Below, piece by piece: positions 7,494 through 15,529 of a stretch of DNA of 22,595 nucleotides. This stretch comes from Podila epigama (lineage: Eukaryota; Mortierellomycota; Mortierellomycetes; Mortierellales; Mortierellaceae). The stretch lies in contig JAAAVE010000321.1 in the NCBI GenBank assembly GCA_015679605.1, positions 1-22,595 of the forward strand. The letters are read 5' to 3'. The translations under genes and the position numbers were made by a program. Positions within the stretch are counted from its first letter, which is position 1; every line of letters begins with the position of its first letter. A model generated the notes under the pieces. It was not told the origin of the DNA, did not search any database, and was given only the letters and a program-made list of their open reading frames with translations.

Positions 7494-9443
7494 CTATTGG
7501 TTTATTATCTTTTGCCTGTAGTACATTCGAACTGTGGCACTTACTCCAGCCAAGAATACTATGACCCAGACCATCACCAGGCTGTAATACACTGACAATT
7601 CACGCCGTAAGCCTTCTTCATAACGGTCCAGTACCTGGCCCACCCATAAACCCATTTCCATCCCTGCCCTGCTGGTGACAGCCTCATTTCCCATCGCAAT
7701 GTTCACCACTTGGTCCATTCTTCCAACAGAAATAATCAACACCTCTGGCGCCAAACGCGGCAAAGTCATTTGTGCATGGTTCTGTACCCAGAAAAGTCCT
7801 GCTTGGACCTTGTCGAGTTTGTTCAATAGCAGGCATCTAAGAACCGCCAGTACCAATTCTCCAAAGAGTCCACCAAAGACCTCGTACACACCTTCGACCA
7901 AGGACCTCTGCACTTGTGCCAGTGCAGAACTCATTTCTTTTGCGGATGCGGCCACAGCACCAAAGACTCGCTCATTGAGATCCGTTTCGAAAGCAGTTAC
8001 AATCGCGTTGGTCTCGTTTGAAAACTTGAATGATGCGCTGGTCATCGCTTGCTGAATCTGACTCTGAGCAATGAGAGAGAGATGGGTGATGACCGGTTGT
8101 AGAGACATCTCTTGTGGTCGATAATGTGTCCTGGTATAGGCTAGAAAAGCGAGTTGACCATAGACTAGAATCAAGCCCAAGAGTCCAATCGTGAGGCAAG
8201 TGACCGCAGGCGGGTGACTGATATAATCCATGCACCAAAGAAAGAGATCTCGTTTGGTCTTGTCCTTGGGGAACATCCACCAAGCAAAAGTGTTGGCAAA
8301 GTGAAAGACCATCGGGTGACGTGCATGTTGAACAAGCTGTGTTGCTGTTACTTTGATCGTTTCCTCTGGTTGTGAGCCACTCATTATCAGTACATGTTCT
8401 GCTTGTCCATGAACAGGGGTGTCTACTACCGAATAAAGTACGCCAGAGATGTGACCGAGGTATATCTTCCAACGTCGATGATAATAAGCGGTTAGGGCCA
8501 TGTTAAGGGCAATGACCAACACAGCCCCACCCACCATTATCAGGGCACCATATAGAATCCACCGCTGAAAATCCTCTATCAAGACATTGACCGACGACAA
8601 CGTGTCCTCTCCAACAGCGGCTACACAAAATCCAGCTTTGATTTCAGTACGGTTGTTCTGTTGTTGCAAGGATGTTCCTGTTCCCAAGATGGCTTTCTTG
8701 ATCTGTTCAGTCATCAGCATCTCCTCTTGGATGATCATGGCCAGTGCATTGAGTGGGCCTGACAGCAGCACCATCAACGACACTGTCAGCTCGTCGATGG
8801 CTTGTACACCACCGTCTCCAATCTCTGACAGGACCGGAAGTCCAGAAGTCGCCAGATGCACAAGGAAACAGCGCCAGGTGCCAGTCAGAAACGTGACAAT
8901 GAATTCAATAGTCTCGAGCACTCCCTGGAGTATCACTTGGAGACCGTAACTAGTCTGATGGATGACTGTGTCTATGCCTACGACGAGTGCTTGGCGCGTG
9001 GCATCCGCAGCGATATCTGGGAAGGCGGATAATATGGAGATAGCCCGCTCCAGGTCTTGACAGGATTCGGTCAAGGATGTCTTGGTGCTCATGATAATGG
9101 TCTGGACGGTGTCCCTGGCCCGATATAGATGCCAGGCTGAAAACAGGAGATAGATCACCATGGGTGATGCAAACGCGAGGGATAGTTTGGCATGGAGCCC
9201 AAGAAACGGGCGAACTGGGACTGATGGTGGTGCAATGGTTGGAGGGGTGTGTGTGGAAAGTGCTGTTGGGATGTCTGGAGGGTCAAGTGTCGGTGTTCTT
9301 GTTGTATTGACTGGAGGGCATTTGTGTAAACTTGGCTCTGTCGTATCCTTGGTCAGTGTTTCCGACTCTTTGTCAATGACAATGGAGTCAAGTAGGCGAG
9401 GTGTCATTGTGTTCATGTTCGATGGTGTAAGGTGATGTTGCAT
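7494..9443 (-). CDS. PRM1: Plasma membrane fusion protein Prm1
   Basis: Single-exon frame, 649 aa, close to the roughly 660 aa of yeast Prm1. The first 80 residues are a Pro/Thr-rich cytoplasmic tail. Hydrophobic segments lie at about 86-106, 296-320, 410-436 and 618-640, with a further weaker one near 179-198. This gives the Prm1 plan of two large extracellular loops separated by a short cytoplasmic loop (about 321-405). The second loop holds the most recognisable block: FSNETNAIVTAFETDLNERVFG, VYEVFGG, CLLLNKLDKV, and LFWVQNHAQMTLPRLAPEVL. Cys129 (loop 1) and Cys537 (loop 2) are candidates for the disulphides that link Prm1 dimers. In yeasts and Neurospora Prm1 promotes plasma-membrane merger during mating and hyphal fusion. 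The start at 9443 is the first ATG; Met10 or Met13 would work equally well. Identification is by motif memory, not alignment. Confidence 0.85.
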   Translation of the reverse strand: MQHHLTPSNMNTMTPRLLDSIVIDKESETLTKDTTEPSLHKCPPVNTTRTPTLDPPDIPTALSTHTPPTIAPPSVPVRPFLGLHAKLSLAFASPMVIYLLFSAWHLYRARDTVQTIIMSTKTSLTESCQDLERAISILSAFPDIAADATRQALVVGIDTVIHQTSYGLQVILQGVLETIEFIVTFLTGTWRCFLVHLATSGLPVLSEIGDGGVQAIDELTVSLMVLLSGPLNALAMIIQEEMLMTEQIKKAILGTGTSLQQQNNRTEIKAGFCVAAVGEDTLSSVNVLIEDFQRWILYGALIMVGGAVLVIALNMALTAYYHRRWKIYLGHISGVLYSVVDTPVHGQAEHVLIMSGSQPEETIKVTATQLVQHARHPMVFHFANTFAWWMFPKDKTKRDLFLWCMDYISHPPAVTCLTIGLLGLILVYGQLAFLAYTRTHYRPQEMSLQPVITHLSLIAQSQIQQAMTSASFKFSNETNAIVTAFETDLNERVFGAVAASAKEMSSALAQVQRSLVEGVYEVFGGLFGELVLAVLRCLLLNKLDKVQAGLFWVQNHAQMTLPRLAPEVLIISVGRMDQVVNIAMGNEAVTSRAGMEMGLWVGQVLDRYEEGLRRELSVYYSLVMVWVIVFLAGVSATVRMYYRQKIINQ

Positions 9444-9491
9444 AAAAAAAAATAAGCCAGTCTGTCCTCTTGACTATCCTTCCACAAGTAG

Positions 9492-9499
9492 TTTATATA
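9492..9499 (-). promoter_or_regulatory. Possible TATA box of PRM1
   Basis: The minus strand reads TATATAAA about 49 bp upstream of the PRM1 start codon. A CRE-like TGACGTC lies a few bases further upstream (about 9504-9510). The short distance implies a very short 5' UTR. Confidence 0.4.
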
Positions 9500-9781
9500 G
9501 TTTTGACGTCCATATTGACTCGCCACTGTGGAGCGAAAACTAGGGAGTCATTTTTTTGGATTGTTGAAAAATATCCGTGTAGTCGTTTGGAAACCACAGT
9601 GTGAATAACTTACTTTCGCGTCCACAGGGCCATTTCAGCGTAGTTCTGAGGTATGTTTAAAAAAAAAAATCCACATGTGGATTAGCGAATGATTCTGAAT
9701 AAAGAACGATAGCATTCTGTGGCAATGAACAGCGTGTATATGTAATATGTTTTGAGGTGTGGCGATATTGTGCCATTTTTT

Positions 9782-10761
9782 TTATTTGACCTTGACAAAC
9801 TTGGCCTCGATGTTGGAGATAGCGACGGGCAATTCGCTCTACAAGGACAACGCGATGATTTGTTAATTCAAAAGCGATCTTCTGACCAGACAAAAATGTT
9901 ATGTTGTAAAAAAAAAAAAAAAAACAGGGAAAAGAAAATGACAGTTTTTTTTTTTACCTTCTCATCGTAATCAGCCCAATCACCATCTGAAAGGTCAATA
10001 TCCTCAAAGGGGGTGCCAGACTCGGCACCCTTGGCGTTCCAACCTACTCTAGGCTCAAAGCCAACGGGCTCAAGGCCACGGCATTCGATTGTGACAATGG
10101 TAGCAAACTTGTCGTTGTTCTCGATGTTGTATGGAACAGGCTTTGAAGCAAAGTCTGAACGAGGGGGACAATGAATGTGAGTTGATCGACAGGTAATTTT
10201 CTGTATTTTTGCATAAATAAAAACAACTAACATCGCCTTCAATATCGTGTTTTTTGGTTCACTTTACCAGCAGAGCTCTCCCGCTTGCAGAACTTGCACT
10301 TCATCACAAGGTTAGCTTCACCACGTCCTGAGCTCAACTCTGCCTTATCCTTTTATTGTCAAAGACAAAGATTACAAATACAAAAGGGTGTTTATTATAC
10401 GTGAATTGCATGATCACATACAAAAAAATAAAAAAAATAAAAGAGAATCCTCAATTCAGAATTGACAACTTACAACTGCGTTCACGGTAATCCAGTTATC
10501 GTTAACCTCACGACATCCTGTGCATTGGATCTTGAAATGCCAGGTATGATCAGCATCAGCAGGAATCAACTCGGTGATGTTTTCGAGTTCGGCTTTCAAC
10601 TGGAGAGCGAGGACTGGCTGAGGATGAAGAATGGGAATATTATGAGAAGTGAAAAAAAACGAGGCGATGAGAGTGTGGATATTCAGTCAGAAAACAGATA
10701 TATATATATGTGTCTCAGCGAAAGTGTGAGGAGTGTTCATCGTTCTCGTGGCAGTTACCAT
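9782..10761 (-). CDS. CXXC-motif zinc-binding protein, CZIB/UPF0587 (DUF866) family
   Basis: Five exons on the minus strand: 10759-10761, 10617-10474, 10349-10268, 10154-9958 and 9838-9782. The introns are 141, 124, 113 and 119 bp. The joined frame encodes 160 aa, the length of human CZIB (C1orf123). It begins M|PVLALQLKAELENIT, matching the family's start, and has CTGC at 33-36 and CKFC at 67-70, the two CxxC pairs that hold one zinc ion. GRGEANLVMKC, KPYN-type KPVPYNIENNDKFATIVTIECRGLEP and DWADYDEK are family signatures. The protein is a conserved small eukaryotic zinc protein of unclear function. Exon 1 is the ATG codon alone, followed directly by the donor GTAACT; the acceptor CTCAG|CCA is the only nearby one that keeps frame. 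The gene starts 161 bp from the stop codon of the PPR gene in the same orientation, leaving little room for a separate promoter. Confidence 0.9.
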
Positions 10762-10922
10762 GGTTGCTTAATGACAGAGATTCGGTTGGAAAAGAGTGTT
10801 GATGGTTGAAATGGCCACAGCTTTTTTTTAATAAGCAAGTTCATGAAAAGCCGTTAATTAAATTTTTTTTTTAAAACAGTGAAGTAAATATTTTACATGT
10901 GTGGCCAAAACGAGTGAACTTT

Positions 10923-13900
10923 CTATACAACATTTGCGTTCACCACTCCCATCAACTCACGTCCACGTTCCCTCTCGCGCTCCATCATTTCTTCCCACTC
11001 AAGTTCATGCTTCCACGCCATATCAGTCTTGCCCAGCTCTGATCCTGACTCGCCTAACCCTTCCCATAACTGGATACGAGACCGGATCCATTCTTCCTTT
11101 ACCTCCTCCTCCTCCTTCTCCTCCTCCTTGCTTACTTCACCAGCCTCATCTCGCCACATCAACATCCCTTCCAAAAGTTGCTTCTCTTGTTCCTTCTGGC
11201 GTGCGACTCGGCTTCTGTACAACTCCAATGCCCGACTGTAGTCGCCTTGACCTTGCACAGGATTTGATTCTGGACCAAATCCTGACAGGATCAGTAACCT
11301 GGTGGCCTCATTCGGCTCCACAAAACCAGCCCACGTCTCTCGGCCTTGTTCTATAAGTCCTTGCGACTTGGCCGAATGTCTCTCAGTCTTTTCCTTTCCC
11401 TCCTCCTCCTTCTCCTCCTCCGCCACTTCTTCTTTTTCCTTTTCAGCGACATCGTCCTGAACCACAGCACTCAAAATATCTCGGTCATAATGTTCCACCA
11501 TCTCGCGTGCCTTATTCTTGTACTTGTTCTTGATGACCGGTATCGTCGACAGACGGTCCATTCCCATCATGCGGTCGAGACATCTCAATGCTTGCGCCAG
11601 TTGTTGACGAATGACATAGCCTCGGATCAGCAGATTCCATGTATCTACATTCGGCGCAATCTTGGCCTTGGTCCTCATCTCCCGCACGAGTTCCTCGCCA
11701 ATGGACATTGGATACTTTTGCACTGTGTACTCCAAGATATGGTTGTACGTCTGCACATTGGGCGCAATCCTTTTGGACGCCATCCACTGAATCAACGCCT
11801 CAAAATCATCTTCCAGTCCCAGCGCCACATAACCACCGATCATCAGATTGACCATGTCCACAGTCTTATCCTCCTCTGGCATTTTATCGAACCACGATCG
11901 CGCCTTGCGAATCTTGGCCAAACTGTCCTGTCTCCAACGTTTCTCTTGCTCAAGACTGGCACTGGTAGGGACGGATCCAGAAGGTGGTGTTGATAATATC
12001 GGTGAAGATGATTGTGTGTTTGACCCTGTTGTATTAGTAGATCCTGTGCCTTGCTCTTGGGACTTTGACGTGATCGCCAAAGTTGAAACTGCATGCTGCT
12101 GACTGAGACCGATCCAACCTCGGATGAGGGTTTCATACGGCACCTGGTTGCTCTGAATACCGTCAAGGGATCGTATCTTGTTGACAAACGCCTCAGCACG
12201 ACTCACCTGGCCTTGCTCGACCAGGCGCTGACAGATATTACTCAAGGTTTCTGAAAGCTCTTTGGGTGCTAGTGCTGTTTGATGGCTGTCACGACCGAGA
12301 AGCACTAAACAAAGTCTTGTGATCGGCGCGGAATCATCGCCATCCTTGCTGACATGTCCTAATTCTTCCATGACCTTGACACATTCCGCCAATGACTCTA
12401 TTTGCCCATGAGAGACATAGCCACGGCAGAGTATCTCGAACGTGCCCTTGTTGGGCGCCAAGCCAGAGTGGGTCATCTGGGAAACCAAAGTCTCTGCAGA
12501 CGTCATGTCCGAATCAAGCGTTGTCCAGTCAAGGAGCATATTAAAAGTGTCCACGGTCGGTTGCACGCCATGCTGCATCATGGTTCGTATTACCGCCTCA
12601 GCTTTTTCTGGTTGTTTGGCACGGATATAACCATCTACCACACAATTTGATAGCTCAATCAATGACGCTTCATTTCCATCTTTGTCGCCCTGTCCTTGAT
12701 CCATGGCTCGCTTGTACCAATATCCAGCTCGTGTCATATCGTTATTGTCGACAAGTTCTCTAATCACCTGAACAACCTCGTTATCCAATGCAGACGTTTT
12801 CGAGTTATGAAAGGCTTGTTCAAGCACTTCCTCTGCTTCTTCAAAATTGCCAGCCCGGATCCATGCCTTACACTGCACGCTCCATCCCAGTTCCGGTGCA
12901 AGTCCTTGGGCTGCCTTGGTTGGTCTATCACCTGAAGCAATCGACGCTGGGCCAATGTCGCCTTCACGAATTTCTCCCAAGCGCCACAGCCCCTCAAGCA
13001 AAACACGTCCCAGAGCCCTGTCAGTCTCGATACCTGACTTGGACATTCGTTCAATGCACTCCAACACTTTGGATTTTTGCCCAGATGCCATGTATCCTTG
13101 GATCAGGATCTTGTATGTATAGAGATTAAGGTATACTCCGCGCTGGACCATGTCCTTGACAAGATCCTCGGCTGTCTCCATATCCATCGTCTCGACAGCA
13201 TGTTTTACGATCGGGTTGAAGACGATTGCAGTAGGCTTGACACCACAGCGTGCCATGATCTGGATCACTTCATGGGCCTTGTCTCGTTCCCCGGATCGGA
13301 GGTAACCAGCCACCATATTGCTCGTCAACATATCTGTTAATTGATGTTCTGGGATCTGATCAAACCAGTGACGTGCCCTCTCCATCTCGCCACGCTCCGC
13401 AAAGGCTTCAATGACCAAGAACAAGGGCAACGATGTAGGAGCCACAGGTGACTGATGTCGCTGGCGCACCCGAGACGCTGCAGAACTACTCAATTGCATC
13501 TCTGGCAAGTAATAAGGACGCTCTTCCATTTGGTAGTTGTGAGAGAGTGTAGGGTTCAAGAAGACCTTGACAGCCAGCTCTTCTGCGCGATCTAGTTGGC
13601 CTTGTTCGATCCAGCCACGGCAGATCCCGCGCCATGCGTATCCTGTGGGTTTGATTCCTAGGTTCTGCATAGCGTGTACTGCGACCCTGGCTCGACGGTA
13701 CTGTTTTAACCAGATGAGACTCCGGATAGCCTGCGCCCATATCCTCGCTCTTGGCAATTCCAGATGTGGTTGCTGCAGATGTTGCTGTAGATGCTGTCGT
13801 GTTTGTGTTTGTTGATGAGATGGTAATGACGATGTCGATGACGCTGATGTTGATGACGCTGAAGCGTGGGTATTCCGCGTCGACGCTTTCAAAAAGTTTC

Positions 13901-14941
13901 TAAATTGACGAACAACCGCTCGAAGAGTTGTGGCGGAAGGATAGGAAGTCTCCATAGCTCCAATCAGAAAACTAGAATAGTCGAGTGCAGACTTGCGAGG
14001 TAACGCATTAAGCTCCTTTTCTGCTTGGATCGGAAATCGTTTGGCGAGATGGTAGAGCGGTTGTGATCCAATGACTGCTGGGGATGGTGGGATGACAAGC
14101 TGCGCTTTGGTTTTTGACTTTGTTATAGAGGTATTGCCGTTTTTCGGAACAGGTACGTTGTTTGGACGAGGGTTGAACGCTTTGAGGGCAATGGGGAGAG
14201 GTAAGGGGCCACATTTTATTGGCCGTGATCGGTACACGCCCTTTTCCTTGGTTGTAGGGATATGCCAAGAAGATGCTTCTGACTTTGGTGCCACTGGAAT
14301 GGTGGATGGAAATGAAAATGGTAAACCAGAGGCTGGTGCTGATGTAGAAGATGGAGTGGAAGAGGAGAATGGTTTTGACGCTGCTGACGACGCGTGTGCA
14401 GTGGATCTTTTGGAAACTGAACACGCCAGGGCACAGTCTTGTCCCCGAGATAACCTGGAGTGTATCCTGGAGTAAGATCGAAGGGATGATGGCGGTACTA
14501 CTGTCGTGGCGACTCTACTGCTGGCGAGCACTGACTTTGTTAAATAGACCAGGCCAGGGACACTTTTAGGTTGTAGTCGATGTTGCATAGCCATGGATCG
14601 AGCTGCATTTGTCAAGACAACTGGTATCCTGTTACTGAACAATGTCGCTGCGGTTGACAGCGACATCAAATCAGATCTTGATCCACCGTGGGCAGAACAG
14701 AGATGCTGCGTAGAGTGTACGCTGCAAGGTAGTGAAGAAGGTTGAAGACCAAAGTGTCTAGCGCGAGCTGGATGAAAAACAGGCGAAAAAGAAAAAATGG
14801 AGCCGTTTGAGATTAAGAATACACTCTCTTTTCCGAAAAAAAAAGCAAAAAAAAGGAGGGGGAAAGAAATAATGGACACAATATGTTACCTGACGGCCGA
14901 GTGGATTGTGGACAGTATTTCAAAAGCGTTTTCGAGTTCAT
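10923..14941 (-). CDS. Large pentatricopeptide-repeat (PPR) protein, probably mitochondrial
   Basis: Two exons: 14941-14890 and 14767-10923, with a 122 bp intron (GTAACA..CCAG); 1298 aa. Exon 1 encodes a short basic peptide (MNSKTLLKYCPQSTRPS) that joins exon 2 in frame through a split Ala codon. Residues 1 to about 150 are rich in Ser, Arg and Leu and poor in acid, as in mitochondrial presequences. Residues of about 150-340 are Ser/Thr/Pro-rich and probably disordered. From about 357 a long series of 35-residue helical pairs follows, for example WAQAIRSLIWLKQYRRARVA, TYKILIQGYMASGQKSKVLE, TFNMLLDWTTLDSDMTSAET, TWNLLIRGYVIRQQLAQALR. PPR proteins bind single-stranded RNA in organelles. Acidic/Lys-rich inserts lie near residues 1125-1145 and 1228-1244. 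If exon 1 is wrong, the frame within exon 2 could begin at Met52 (14666). The RNA target is unknown. Confidence 0.85.
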
Positions 14942-15184
14942 GACCTTGATTGATCCATTACAAACGGTGCAAAAGTAAAAAGGAATTGAGAGAGGGGGGG
15001 GGGGATGAAGGATTGATGACTAGATATCCTTGGGGTCTCGAGATTCAGGACAAGGATAACTATTAGAAAAAGAAAAGAGAACGAGTCGAGCCCAGCTCGA
15101 TGTTGAAGTGAAAGAGAGTGGAGAGAAGATTGAGATGGTTCAATGCAATCAGTAAATTTGTGTTGATGTAATAAAAAAAAAAGT

Positions 15185-15194
15185 CCAAAAAAGG
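15185..15194. promoter_or_regulatory. CArG-box-like MADS-domain site
   Basis: CCAAAAAAGG fits CC(A/T)6GG exactly, the consensus bound by SRF-type MADS factors. It lies about 245 bp upstream of the PPR start codon. AT-rich runs are common in this DNA, so chance occurrence is plausible. Confidence 0.25.
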
Positions 15195-15224
15195 ACATCT
15201 CTCTTGGGCGGAAACGGTAGGAAA

Positions 15225-15230
15225 CACGTG
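15225..15230. promoter_or_regulatory. CACGTG E-box
   Basis: A palindromic CACGTG, reading ATCACGTG on the minus strand and so resembling a Cbf1/bHLH site, lies about 285 bp upstream of the PPR start codon and 31 bp from the CArG-like box. Confidence 0.25.
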
Positions 15231-15348
15231 ATCTAAGAATTAGTGGCAAAATTTATTTTGTTGTGTTGTTGTGTTTATTCATGCGTAACTGACAAAATTG
15301 CCCTTTTTGAATGATTAATATGAAAATAGGGTAACTTGTTGTGGCTTC

Positions 15349-15408
15349 GGTGGTGGTGGTGGTGGTGGTGAGTGAGTGAGTGAGTGAGTGAGTGAGAGAG
15401 AGAGGGAG
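15349..15408. repeat. Compound microsatellite (GGT)n(GAGT)n(GA)n
   Basis: About seven GGT units pass into about seven GAGT units and then a short GA run. It lies 120-180 bp beyond the pseudokinase stop codon and is probably in its 3' flank. Related GAGT runs also occur in both introns of that gene. Confidence 0.9.
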
Positions 15409-15529
15409 TGAGGTGTATAACGATAATAGTATGCTCTAGAGGGAGGAATATCGGGCTTGGGGCATGAATCTGAAAAAAAAAAAACAAACGAGAAATAACA
15501 ATTAAAAAAAATGAACGAACGACATTTGC

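Larger units (their letters stand above)
14942..15529. other. Intergenic region: PPR promoter and pseudokinase 3' flank
   Basis: No gene is visible. Going away from the PPR start there is an 11-base G run (14994-15004), a CArG-like box, a CACGTG E-box, and then the compound microsatellite at 15349-15408, close to the pseudokinase stop codon. Confidence 0.5.

Noticed and set aside
11346-11993. 215-codon plus-strand open frame
   Set aside because: It is antisense to PPR coding sequence, and its Leu-rich start mirrors the Glu/Lys-rich insert of the real protein.
14768-14879. PPR start at the ATG at 14879
   Set aside because: The extra N-terminal residues come from a poly-pyrimidine stretch that behaves as an intron bounded by GTAACA and CCAG. 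Splicing it out keeps frame and gives a better presequence.
15241-15252. AGTGGCAAA, one mismatch from the PACE proteasome element
   Set aside because: It lies far from the proteasome gene, next to an unrelated PPR gene, and is imperfect.
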